From NCBI RefSeq assembly GCF_037975245.1, contig NC_092576.1, positions 17,814,111 to 17,878,110 on the forward strand: a DNA stretch of 64,000 nucleotides, read 5' to 3'. Under the pieces are notes generated by a model. It ran no database searches. It worked only from the letters and a program-made list of their open reading frames with translations, and had not been told where the DNA came from. The position numbers were made by a program, and so were the translations under genes. Positions within the stretch are counted from its first letter, which is position 1. Each line of letters opens with the position of its first letter. Source of the DNA: Apostichopus japonicus. Taxonomy: Eukaryota > Echinodermata > Holothuroidea > Aspidochirotida > Stichopodidae. This document shows positions 13,889-22,771 of the stretch, piece by piece.

Positions 13889-13950
<62 letters not shown>

Positions 13951-16426
13951 GCTTTTCAATACTTAAAACGCTAATGACTTTACTCACAGAATGAATTTTG
14001 ATATGTTTTAAACTGTTACAGGACACTGCTATCAGTTAATAACACTTTTATTTTATTCTTAAATGGACCCTTTTCACATCTGAGGCACATCAGATAAAGC
14101 AGCTGGAATACTGAGTCTAGCAAAGGAAATGCTAGATCAGTTATTTACCCAAAACTCGATAGGAAATCAAAATAATGTTATGGTCTCAAATAACACTTTT
14201 GCAATCCAAAGACAAAAACGGTATTTAAATGTCATTCAAGGATGCTATTCGTGTTGGAATTAATGTCGTACTTTGAGCTATTTTGTTTCACTTTTGATCA
14301 AATGAATTCACTTCTTTATACCAATGACAATCCGTTTTGATACAATTTTCCATGCCCAGTACGGTACTAATTAAGTCAAATACGTAGAACCAGCAGAAAC
14401 AGATTATCACAACCAACAAGCATATGATGAAGTGTACACTCCAGCTTTTACTTCAACTAAACACACCCCTCTTTCTTCTACTCAATTGGTCTCATAGTAT
14501 AAAGACATTGATGGCGGATTCTTGAAATAACCATGGTTAACGAATGGTTATTGGCCTGCATGATTTCCAAGCTAATGTGACATTGTCCAAAATATGTTAA
14601 GAACCACTAGGCCTACAGTGCCTTTCCATATCAAACCAAATGTTGCTTTGCCTTCCTTACACTGTATACAGTGTGGGGTGTATTAAATACTCTTCAGCAA
14701 TAAAAATCACATGGTGTGCGTGCTTTATACACATTTCATATACATCACTGTCGCACAAGCCAACTTCTCAAACAATGAGTAAGATATGTAAATAAGGTTG
14801 CATATGTAAAATCAATTCTACAGGCGTTGTAATGGTGCATTTAATGTCTCGTTAAAAGAAAGGAGAAAAGCCTAAGGAAGTGGTTTAGTTTGTATATACC
14901 CTAATTATGATATTAAAAGGAATCATTCAGTTAAAACTTCCTTTTCAATTCTAGGATTCATAAGAGGAAACAAAGTCGACCTCATGTACATAGTTTCCGG
15001 CATACAAGGTTAGAGTTTCAATCCCAAATCGGTGTTTTTCACGACCGGATATTACATACTGATGATCAAACATATTGTTCCGTCTCATAAACTAAATGCT
15101 GTGTTACTTATTGTTACGACCAAAAAGGTCCTCTTACGCCTAGGCTCGGTAGCATGATGAGATTATCTTACTTTTAAATATTGTTCTTTAGCCTACCTCG
15201 CACATCCCGTTTAATATATAATTTGTTACGTTACAAAATGTGTGTGTATGTGATTTGGCAATGCCCTACGTGATACACGAACAGTACTGCGTTAACAGTC
15301 AATGTAGTGTACTGTACTGTATAGCCAAACGTTAACGTTAAGACTAGGCCTTTTTAAACAAGATATTGTTGAACGTTTAAATTCTAATCATCCTTCATTA
15401 GCAAAATAATACGCAATCCCTAAATTATGAATAAACGTAAAAAGAATGAGCTATGCATTTGTAATCTTACAGTATGAGTTTTCAGTGTAAATTATTAAAA
15501 CATGCAAAAGACAGGTTAACATAGTCATGATTGTTACAAAATATATATTTTGAACGTTACTACCAAATTTTACCCAAAAATAATCCCCCAACAAGTTGTG
15601 ACCGTTTTCTTTTATGACAAAACGTAAATGTAAAGTCTAGATGTACATTGGCACACATACTGTAATTATCAATATTTTCAAGTTGATTGTTTAGAACTAG
15701 GATGAATTGCTTTCACACTTATGCAATATTAATCAACGAGAATGCATTCATATTATGATACATTCACTTCTAAGGTGGATAATTGGCGTCAAATATTCGA
15801 ACGAAACAGTCAGTTGTGGATGCAGAAGAGAGGTTATGTGTCTTGACTTCAAATAATGCTTGAAATATATTCATGAAACAAAGGCGTCTGGGGTGTGCCA
15901 ACAGGCACGTATAGAAACTCTCTCACTACAATCGTTTAAAAACAGTTTTAATTTCATGCATGGAATTAAAACTGTTTTTAAACAGTTGCATTGAGAGAGT
16001 TTCTCTACGTGCCTGTGTATGCTTAATACAAGATATTGCAATATATACCTTACACACTTATCTATTATGGCATGCAGTACATATAATATACTAAGTAGTT
16101 GGAAGTAAAGAGACATGCTCTTTAATTACCTCGAAATGTTTTACAAGTAGCAAATACAAATACACTGTAGTTAAAACATACATACAAATACACAAGGTTT
16201 CGACTTTTCCCCTGAACAAGGCCTGTCATTGTGTAATTGTATACCATATGTACAATATATACAATATTAGGTGGTATCAGTTATGTATTATAAGTAAATA
16301 ACTACACTTGATTTCCTCAGCTATTATAAACAGTCTTGCGATATTATATTCATAAAGGAGTTCAAATATAACTATTTTTATCAAAGTCTTCACTATTTCT
16401 GTTCTATTTACAAACTTACCAGTCAT
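2087..16426 (-). CDS. CD225/dispanin (IFITM-like) proline-rich transmembrane protein, gene A (4 exons)
   Basis: This is a spliced minus-strand gene with coding exons 16426-16420, 12362-12202, 3174-3022 and 2275-2087. All junctions have GT/AG borders and the phases agree (1, 0, 0), predicting 169 residues. The N-terminus is rich in P, Q, G and Y, with about six PPQQGY-like repeats at residues 6-50. A first membrane segment lies at about 82-106, a conserved cytosolic loop with [14 protein letters not shown] at 115-128, and a second hydrophobic stretch at 133-155. This order, and the G-D-x-x-G-A-x-x-A-S-x-x-A-K loop, are hallmarks of the CD225/dispanin family, whose vertebrate IFITM members act in endosomal and plasma membranes. 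A cysteine beside the first membrane segment could be palmitoylated. The actual role here is inferred from family only. Intron 2 is enlarged by a 7.8-kb transposon and intron 1 by retroelement pieces, so the locus is about twice as long as its two paralogues. Confidence 0.85.
3022..3174 (-). CDS. gene A exon 3, first half of CD225 domain
   Basis: This 153-nt exon (51 codons, phase 0 at both ends) has an AG acceptor at 3176-3175 and a GTAAGT donor at 3021-3016. It encodes a short linker and then a membrane segment running from Y-L-V-F-A to I-V-F-A-A-K, with F-C-F-W-P-T-G in the middle. Unit C has the same exon with the same length and junctions. Unit B has it shortened by four codons. Confidence 0.9.
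4224..4512. repeat. foldback (inverted repeat) at left end of the 7.8-kb element
   Basis: GAGTCTTAGAAATAGCGGG near 4,304 is repeated in inverse near 4,414-4,432. Flanking words such as GGTCAAACGGTATGAAAATG also have inverse partners near 4,470-4,490. The centre of symmetry is about 4,367. Confidence 0.75.
5192..5257 (-). CDS. terminal exon of an unrecognised gene inside the 7.8-kb element
   Basis: An AG acceptor (5259-5258) opens a phase-0 frame of 21 codons ending in TGA at 5194-5192. The product begins K-S-Q-V-A-Q-K-R-N and ends in the acidic tail V-E-S-D-E. The exon at 6147-6259 ends in the same phase, so the two splice into one frame. The product is unrecognised. It could be the 3' end of the element's own protein or of a captured host gene. 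Confidence 0.5.
   Translation of the reverse strand, partial: KSQVAQKRNTQVYESEVESDE
5399..5452 (-). pseudogene. truncated second copy of the 6,147-6,259 exon
   Basis: The last 18 codons of the exon are repeated here with the same end ([10 protein letters not shown]) and a GTAACT donor, in frame and without stops. The first half is missing. It could serve as an alternative penultimate exon, but more likely it is a duplication scar next to the tandem repeat at 5,451-5,760. Confidence 0.45.
5451..5760. repeat. tandem repeat, three copies of about 119 bp
   Basis: Three diverged copies each contain TTATACACATAAACTGGT, then TAGCCTAACACACTGTAGCA and AGGCGAATTTAA. They start near 5,451, 5,571 and 5,690. 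Confidence 0.75.
6147..6259 (-). CDS. internal exon of an unrecognised gene inside the 7.8-kb element
   Basis: A 113-nt exon with a pyrimidine-rich AG acceptor (6261-6260) and a GTAATT donor (6146-6141), entering in phase 1 and leaving in phase 0. It encodes [20 protein letters not shown] and ends G-G-S-N-Y-M-R-K. It joins the terminal exon at 5257-5192 without breaking frame. I do not recognise the family and could not place the upstream exons. Neither paralogous unit has it, so it came with the transposon. Confidence 0.5.
7943..8420. repeat. diverged internal duplication within the 7.8-kb element
   Basis: About 8,020-8,180 and 8,270-8,405 are related at moderate identity when read on the minus strand. 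Both contain frames beginning M-V-x-x-L and a shared N-F-L-G motif. There are no splice sites or homology that would make either an exon with confidence. Confidence 0.4.
10077..10319. repeat. foldback/hairpin-rich segment in the 7.8-kb element
   Basis: TTATTATAAACGTATCTGTG (10221-10240) is exactly inverted at 10265-10284. A 26-bp stretch at about 10,100-10,125 is exactly inverted at about 10,270-10,295. The more GC-rich core (10,137-10,220, with a NotI-type GCGGCCGC) sits between the arms, as in a nested foldback element. Confidence 0.7.
10330..12000. repeat. tandem array of about 329-bp units, right end of the 7.8-kb element
   Basis: Copies begin at about 10,330, 10,649, 10,980, 11,309 and 11,638, each opening GATATMACGTTTTAAGAAAA. 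The middle two are almost identical, and the last is diverged and leads into the right terminal inverted repeat. Confidence 0.85.
12202..12362 (-). CDS. gene A exon 2, proline/glutamine/tyrosine-rich repeats
   Basis: The exon lies between an AG acceptor (12364-12363) and a GTAAGT donor (12201-12196). It is 161 nt, enters in phase 1 and leaves in phase 0. It encodes [12 protein letters not shown] and then about six pentapeptide-to-heptapeptide repeats of the PPQQGY type, ending in Q-Q-I-T-V. The open frame continues upstream to an ATG at 12429 (Met-Ser-Leu-Thr start), which would be an alternative unspliced start. Confidence 0.85.
12780..12862. repeat. (TA)n microsatellite
   Basis: A nearly pure TA tract immediately before the Penelope-like fragment. 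It is in intron 1 of gene A. Confidence 0.9.
12871..13640 (+). mobile_element. Penelope-like element, 3' fragment with GIY-YIG endonuclease
   Basis: The open frame 12874-13365 (163 codons) encodes the C-terminal part of a Penelope-like polyprotein. It has a C-x2-C-x-H zinc-like motif (C-Q-I-C-P-H) and then the GIY-YIG core, seen as V-I-Y-I-F-Y-R ... N-Y-V-G-E-T-G-S with R-x-R-F-N-N-H. The reverse transcriptase part is absent. About 130 bp after the stop comes a GACGAAGG...GACCGAAAATTCC string of the kind common in Penelope-like 3' ends. (TA)n tracts bound both sides. It is absent at this site from unit B, and a different Penelope-like fragment occupies it in unit C. Confidence 0.85.
13645..13790. 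repeat. (TA)n microsatellite with TATACTTATA variants
   Basis: A long TA tract between the Penelope-like 3' end and the SINE fragment. Confidence 0.9.
13790..13892 (+). mobile_element. tRNA-derived SINE, 5'-truncated
   Basis: It matches the fuller minus-strand copy at 43,607-43,735 from the anticodon-arm region onward. It keeps the B box (GGTTCGAATCC) and the body GGAGGCTGAAAG...CTCATTACGATTTTC, and runs directly into a (TA)n tail. The A box is missing. Confidence 0.75.
13893..13950. repeat. (TA)n microsatellite, probable SINE tail
   Basis: A TA tract starting at the SINE 3' end. The same relation is seen at 43,518-43,606. Confidence 0.85.
15901..16016. repeat. 116-bp palindrome (intron 1 of gene A)
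   Basis: Arms of about 55 bp begin ACAGGCACGT and end ACGTGCCTGT, with a CATGCATG centre and few mismatches. The transcript of either strand could fold into a long hairpin. An equal-length copy is at 62,764-62,879. Unit B keeps essentially one arm (about 31,995-32,060). Confidence 0.85.
16420..16426 (-). CDS. gene A coding exon 1 (ATG ACT G)
   Basis: Seven coding bases are followed by a GTAAGT donor at 16419-16414. The single trailing G completes a GAT codon with the AT that opens the next exon, giving a protein start M-T-D-Q. The ATG, the donor and the 60 bases upstream are conserved at the equivalent positions of units B and C. I prefer this start to the in-frame ATG at 12429, because a pyrimidine-rich AG acceptor precedes 12362 in all three copies. 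Confidence 0.75.
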
Positions 16427-16630
16427 AATGAATATTGTCCTCGCACTCAGTAAAACCTGCCAATTGGTGAGAACCGTGCTTACGTTGTGTGTTGTAGTAA
16501 AGTAACATACAAACGGGGTACATTATCGTTATCTGAAAGCACCATTGCAATAAAACCCGATAGGCGGAAATGCATTGTTTGTATGGTATTTTCTTTCACT
16601 ATTGACAATTTATGATTCAGTTTGAGAAGA
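16427..16630 (-). promoter_or_regulatory. putative promoter/5' UTR of gene A
   Basis: This is the sequence immediately upstream of the seven-base coding exon, read on the minus strand. It is closely conserved with 63,290-63,495 in unit C and partly with 33,002-33,175 in unit B. It holds a purine-rich GTGAAAGAAAAT string (16588-16599) that loosely resembles an IRF half-site. No convincing TATA box at a fixed distance was found. The call is positional, and the transcription start is not visible in sequence. Confidence 0.35.
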
Positions 16631-16639
16631 CGCTATTTG

Positions 16640-16790
16640 TAGTCGTCTTAAGATATTGTCATTGGAATAAGGATGTAGGTTTGCTGGCGCGTATCCAGGA
16701 TTTTCTAATCCGGGTGGGGAGGGGGGGGGGGGCGAATTACTATCTAAGCGGAGCGCCACTATTGGTTTGCGCGCAGCGTACAATAAAATT
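16640..16790. repeat. G-run repeat (GGCGCGTATCCAGGATTTT type), unit A
   Basis: A GGCGCGTATCCAGGATTTTC word is followed by a long G run and CTAAGCGGAGCG. It is shared with 33,225-33,305 and 63,545-63,620. The G run length varies between copies. It looks like a dispersed repeat fossil carried along in the duplications. Confidence 0.5.
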
Positions 16791-17539
16791 TCTGGTTTTG
16801 ATAGTCGCCCAGATCACCGGAAAAGGCACTTCTCGGGCTTGAAAATGACCAACCAGATGTACCCTTTTACCTGAGAACCAAGTTTTCCCCAACAGTTCCC
16901 CCCCCCCCCATAACCTTTTTGAAGATTGTCACCAGTCACACATCATGTTAGACCTCATCGCATCTCCTTTGGATCATTGCTTTTGTAGGTGATTCTACGT
17001 CGCAGCCCACAATACCCGTCAGCCCCACTTTTCAAGGTTTTCCTCGTGGATAAATTCACTTCAAAACATTCCCACTGCACAAAATTTCATCTTATGGACA
17101 ACCAATATAGAAAAAAACCTTCAATCCCTGACAGACTGGTCAAAATTGCACGAGTAGAGGCAAATATTATGAAGAATGTTGGTGAGGGAATTTTTGAAAA
17201 TTCAGACACAGTTTATCGGTGTACGTTGAAGGAAATAAAAGTACCAGATATTTCCGAAACCGAACACTTCACACATAGACAGTTTGGAGGCTGTTCATCC
17301 TGGAACGCCATTTTCATGCTCACTGATATGATGTAATATTTGCTGTTTGCTTTACAAATTTGAATGATTGAAATGAGACTAAAATAAGTAACTTTAAGCT
17401 GTTTATTGTGCAATGCCCACATTTTTTTTCATTTCGAAAGACGCAGTTTCAAGCTCACTACACAAGGTTTCAATTCTCTATCTGCCTTCAGTTTAGGGAA
17501 GATCTTGGGATTTTCATCCCTAGATATCGCCAGATATCA

Positions 17540-18070
17540 GTGGCGTAGCCACAAGGGGGGGGGGTGGCGTGTCAGGGGGCGACAGCCCCCATGAAAGCTT
17601 GTCTCCCCCCAGTCACCCTCCCACAGGGATTTTGGGTGTCGAAAACAATTACATGTGTGAAAAATATATTGGTCTGAATGGTCTCGAATCTCCATGATGA
17701 CCACTCATGAACGACCCTTCGACCGCGGACCGACAGTAGGCTATAGTTGCTGGAAAACCTGACGTGACATAGCGCATAGGTTTACAAGAATTTCCCTCAT
17801 TGGTTGACACTAACCCTAATCCCTAATATACAAATAAATACTAATACAAACGGCCAATCAGGATCATGTAACTAGTGCGCACTAACTGATCAAACAAGCT
17901 ATTGAGCTACAGGGACGTAGCCACGGGGAGCAGAGGGAGCGTCTGCCTCCCCCTTTCAGTGTCGAAAAAAATGTTAAAAATTTGTTTTTCTTAGCATGGT
18001 ATTTTGTAAGTGCTCTTTTGATCTTGAATCGCCAGCTCCGGTTCAGCTACTTAGTTTGGGAGATGCAATT
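17540..18070. repeat. two dispersed G-rich repeats (GGCGTAGCCA / GGACGTAGCCA type)
   Basis: Similar words occur near 17,545 and 17,911, each followed by a G-rich run and an inverse C-rich run. Unit B has the counterparts at 34,130-34,230 and 37,944-38,069, split there by a LINE insertion. Confidence 0.5.
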
Positions 18071-18812
18071 AGCTAAATTTAGACTATAGCCTATTACAAG
18101 CCTACGGTCGGCCACTGCGCAATAAAATACATATTGCCTACCTAACAGGAAACAAAATCTGCTGATATTATGATATCATATGATTATGATGAAACTGGGA
18201 AAACATTGTACCAGATCGCATCTAAGGACCTTCAATTGTCCAAAAATATCTCAATATTACACCCCTCTCCATATCAGTCACAAAATGTACTTCCCCCCCC
18301 CCCTTCAAATTCCTGGCTAGTCGCTGGTGAGATATACTATACCGTTATAGAAAGGTGGTTTCCAGGTACTGGAATCCCAAAGTGGTTGTTAAAAGGTAAA
18401 GAATGCTGACTTCAGACAGGTTTCTCACATCATTGCTCGCGTCATTGCTTCGATAGTCTGTTACAATTTTCAATCGGGTTTTCACTTCTGGGACGTACCC
18501 TGATGCTCTTGAAACCGCTAAAAAAAAAAAATTCAAGAAAGGAGACAATACTATCGCTGAGAACTACCAGCTAATCATTCTATCACCCTAATAATATTTC
18601 AGACGCAATCTTTGATGTCAGTTTGACATATAGTTCGGTCATTCCAGTATGTAACTTGGCTGAAAGCCCAGTCAATCTTTCCTTATTTTCCACGCGCAAT
18701 TTGCAGATTTGTCGAAAAATGTCAATGCCGGTGTCAAACTCACAAAAGATATGTCATAATATTTCAAAGTAACTTACCGGACTGTTTTTGTTTTCTATTT
18801 CACTAAACTAAA

Positions 18813-19105
18813 CTAACCGGTGCTGTGGCCGAGTGGATAAAGGCGGTGGCATTTGGAGCAATGAGGCTTAGCAATCGGGAGATTCGGGGTTCTATTCCCG
18901 GCCGGGTCATAGTAAGGTGGGTTTTTCATCCAAGAGAAATCTACGGTTTTCCCATCTGAAATGACTTTCTAAATTGAAAAGATTCCAAAATTTGAGTAAG
19001 AATGTTGAATTGGAAGCCACCCGACGTGTAAGTTGTAATCCATAAGCCCTTGCGGGCTTCTCCTACATTTGTGGTCGCTTAAACGTCGTAAAAATAAACA
19101 AATAG
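18813..19105 (+). mobile_element. tRNA-derived SINE (Leu/Ser-like head)
   Basis: The head has an A box (TGGCCGAGTGGATAAAGG), a long variable-arm-like stretch and a B box (GGTTCTATTCC). A tRNA-unrelated body of about 200 bp follows, ending GTCGTAAAAATAAACAAA. Unit B is uninterrupted at the corresponding point (about 43,265), so this is an insertion specific to unit A. It is not a tRNA gene, because the acceptor stem does not pair well and a SINE body follows. Confidence 0.7.
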
Positions 19106-19344
19106 CTGCTGATTATTATTTGATGACCATATCAAGACATGAAATCTTAAAATAAATGATGTTAAGAAAACTTTAGAGCAGCTTAAAAGGCCTGGGAAGT
19201 GTCATTTCCAATGATCTAGGATGCCTTTTTAGCTAAAAATTCCCGACGAGTCAGTCGAGTTCGAGACCAGCCACAGTTGGTTTCAGACCACAATTGTACA
19301 ATTTTTTAAGGCTTCCAAACACGCGTTATGATACACCAAATATA

Positions 19345-19402
19345 GTATATATCTATATATGTATGTATATATATATATATGTATGTATATATATATATAT
19401 AC

Positions 19403-19447
<45 letters not shown>
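19345..19447. repeat. (TA)n microsatellite
   Basis: A TA tract with a few GTATG interruptions, next to a Penelope-like fragment. The same locus in unit B (43,518-43,606) is also TA-rich. Confidence 0.9.
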
Positions 19448-19451
<4 letters not shown>

Positions 19452-19497
19452 ATACATTAGTGAGAGAGGAAAATGGAAACATCAAAAATGGAGTTGT

Positions 19498-20300
19498 CTC
19501 CAAAAACACAAGCTTATGTCTAGCCTTGAAGAACTCATGCTCAGCACATCTCCCTGCAGTCCCCTTATCTGACGGCGCTATATTGATGATACTTTCGTCG
19601 TTTGGACCAGTGACGAGGATAGCCTGTTGAGAACATGTTGCATGAGAACTTTGATGTCAGAGATGGGTGGACAAGGGTGAACCTTCTTAGACAGGGCTGC
19701 ACACGTGGCTGCGATACCTTTAGCATGAGGGATGTTAGTGTAAAGAGAAGTTACGTCGATAGTACCGATGATGGCTGTACTGGGGATTTGGTTCTTGATA
19801 TTTTCAAATTTCCTGAGGAAATCTGGAGTGTCATGGATATAAGAATTAATCTGAGGAACAAGAGATTTGATGAAGTGGTCCACAAACAAGGATATCTTCT
19901 CTGTGGGGGGAACCATTGCCTGAGATGATAGGCCTACCAGGGTTACCAGGCTTGTGAATTTTGGGAAGGAGATAAAACCTGGCTGCCTTACAGTCTGTAG
20001 GAGAAAGAAAAGAAACAGCCTTCTTAGAGATCTGGTCCCGCTGGTACATATCAGTGATGGTCTGTTTTATCTGCTGGGAGAAAATAACTGTGGGATCAGA
20101 ATCAAGAGGAGTCTAAATATCACTGATGGAGAGATGACGCATGGCTTCCTTGATGTAATCCTGTTGATCCTGGATGACAACTGCAGAACCTTTGTCGGCT
20201 GGCTTAATGATAATGCAACTGCGATACATCAGTGGGGAGAGTGCTGTACGCTCATCTATTAAAAGATTGTCGTGTGTTCTGCGGAGAGGATTTAGCTATT
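19498..20300. mobile_element. Penelope-like element, reverse-transcriptase fragment with internal inversion
   Basis: On the minus strand, 20,300-19,630 encodes broken frames of a Penelope-like reverse transcriptase. They include I-K-P-x-D-K-G-S-A, L-L-P-K-I-H-K-P-G-N-P-G and I-G-T-I-D-V-T-S-L-Y-T-N-I-P-H. At about 19,628 the strand switches: 19,498-19,628 encodes on the plus strand the next part of the same domain (M-S-S-L-E-E ... Y-I-D-D-T-F). This is a head-to-head arrangement. It is very similar to the element at 51,500-52,330 in unit B. It is disabled by stops, frameshifts and truncation. Confidence 0.82.
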
Positions 20301-20803
20301 AAGTTAAAGTAAATATCTCAATTAGTTACTACTCGCTCCATTGGGCTCATTTCCCGACCCTCGGCCTCTTCAATCCTGACACCCATCCCTCTATACTCTG
20401 ACTTGTATACATATGTACATATGGTAGCGCTGCGTCATTAACTTAACTATATACAGATCTTCGGCGGTTATGAAAATATAGTCAATCCTTTCATATATTT
20501 CTTCACTAGACAACATTCCCTGACTGACCATCTACATTATAAACATGAGTTCTGCCAAGAGGTTGCATGGTGGGGAAGAGGAGGGGTGTCACGTTAATAT
20601 TCAACGCTTGTGATGTAATTATTTGAACTAAAAATGAAGTTTTGTGGCGTCGTAATGTTTCATGTCAAGCTATTAACGTATATTGAATAAAACCAACTGT
20701 TTGATCACTCAGTTCCCTTATGTTGTGTACAGTTTGCAGTTATCTGTACTGTGTACTTTTCTGAGTACTGCCCAGGCCTTCATAGCCAGGAATTCCATTG
20801 GTA
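20300..20803 (-). repeat. sequence flanking the Penelope-like fragment, shared with 52,330-52,860
   Basis: Clear homology with unit B continues to AGCCAGGAATTCCA. In unit B this stretch keeps a minus-strand frame of about 107 codons (52,722-52,399). It may be the element's 5' part or host DNA. I cannot tell which. Confidence 0.55.
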
Positions 20804-22135
20804 AGTAAGTATTGGTAAGTAATTGTACATTTAGTTGTCATGTAACTATCACTTTTGCTCTCAAGATTCCAGTCTGTTCATCAAAAACCCTTACTCCAAA
20901 AAGAGGTGAACATTGCAATCCATTTCAGGTACAGCATTTCCAAACAATGCCTCTTTCATCAGTTTGATGTAAGGGAATTCACACAGGGAGAAGTTGAATT
21001 GTAGGGCTAACTCTGTATAGTTATGGCACAGGTATTCATTTATGAACCTTAGTTGTCACAGGTAATTGAAGTAAAATGCCCTTCCCATTGACATAATGTT
21101 ATCAAGCCTGTATTTGTAACTCCTCTCTTTTCATTTATCCAGTTAAACAATGTGTAATGTATGTGACACTGTTTGGTTTCCTAGGAGTTTCCTGGAGATT
21201 TGCAACTGGACAAAGTTGCTAGGGAAAGCTGAAGCCAAGGGCACAGGACATTTGGTCCTAAGAAATTTGTGAGAGTATTTTTAAAACTCTGGTAAAAGCT
21301 TCACTAACTTAGAAATACAAGTCAGCTGGAATTGGAGGGAGTGTATTTAGTGGGGATATACACTGTATTAAACCACCAGACAGGAGATGTCTACTTTAAC
21401 ATCATTAAAAAACATCAATTATATGAATTACGACTTATTAATGTTAAGAATGGCTACTTTTTTGCGAATTGAAATACATGTCAGTTGGTAATTGGGTAGT
21501 AAAGTGGGGATACACACTGTTATAAAACCAATGGACTGGGATATCTACAATAACATCAAATATGACAGTTAAAAGTTATTAACGTTAAGAACTACTGTTG
21601 TAGTGTCAATGTAGCTCTTTCACTTTACTTTTACCTGAAAAGTATCATTTCCCTGTAGGACATCTCATGCTGCTTGTAGGAATTTGCAAGCAGTGTGCTA
21701 CAACAAATGGTGTGGTTTGGGAAGAAATGACAGTTGGCATGAACACACTAAATGCTGTGTATTGGCTGAAGTGATAGAATAAGTCTTAACAGACTGTGTA
21801 GCGCAATTAGTGTGCCAGCCTTTAAATTCAAATAAAATGGCCAACTTGTTTCCCACTTATCAATCAATCATTTGCCAAGTTCTGATCATTGAAATCTTTG
21901 CCTCAATCTAGTAGTTGAAGAGTAACCTGTCTTCACCCCAATTCAATCTTTGGAGCCTGGTAGTCAATCTAACTGCGTTCACCAGTGGCTGTGATGCGAT
22001 ATCTTTCAAACAGGTTGTAGGGTATGCAGGTCCTTGTTCAGCCACTGAGGTGTCCTCTAACCTTTCTCAATGCTAGCCATCAAAAGTCTTGATCCTTGAT
22101 CATACTTCTTTATGATTTTCTTTTCTCATGAACAG

Positions 22136-22255
22136 GAGGTGCACCAGAAGGGGACTATGAGCAAAAGGTTTCTGATCAAGAAGACTCTATCGATTATCCT
22201 GTTGATGGCAGAGATATCAAGAAAGGATTCTCTCTGAATAATGATCAACAAACAG
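22136..22255 (+). CDS. internal exon of an unrecognised gene in the unit A-specific block
   Basis: An AG acceptor after TCATGAACAG and a GTATAA donor bound a 120-nt exon, phase 1 in and phase 1 out. It encodes an acidic stretch (G-A-P-E-G-D-Y-E-Q-K-V-S-D-Q-E-D) followed by G-R-D-I-K-K-G-F-S-L. It splices in frame to 22,772. I see no convincing exons upstream within 20,804-22,135. That 1.3-kb stretch has only weak candidates near 20,873-20,929 and 21,186. Confidence 0.5.
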
Positions 22256-22771
22256 GTATAAATTCACTTGGTTCAATATCTTTTGAGTTCTGGTTTAAAG
22301 TTTAAAAGAAAAGAAAAGAGTAAGCTTAAATTGCCAAATAAATTGAATGCTTCTTCTTGCTTTGTGGTCCAGATTATGTCAGTTCAGTCACTTCATAACT
22401 TTCTAGATTACCAGCTTTGAAGAGCAAATTGGAACAGTATGCCTAGTAGTTGGGAGGATAACCAACCTCCATTGCTTTGATTTACATCAGTAATCCTTAG
22501 CAGTCATGCTGTTTAAAGCACAATACTTAACAAGCTCTGATGTTTGAGTTTAAAATGTAAAAGTGCTCATATTGCTTTTAAATAGTGTTTCTCATTGTTA
22601 CTGTTGGAAATTTAAGTTTTGATTACATGAAAACTATCTGTGTGCGCAGTATAGTTATTATCTCAGTACATAACATGGAAGGAGATATTGTCACAGTAGC
22701 CAGCCCACTTGGAGTGCAGCTTTAAAAAATTTCTGTGTCTTGATCTATACCATCTCTTTCAATTTTTTTAG

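Noticed and set aside
16989-17336. 115-codon plus-strand open frame upstream of gene A
   Set aside because: The matching region of unit B has indels and an insertion that destroy the frame, and no domain is recognisable.
18817-18910. Functional tRNA-Leu/Ser gene
   Set aside because: The boxes are present, but acceptor-stem pairing is poor and a SINE body with A-rich tail follows directly.
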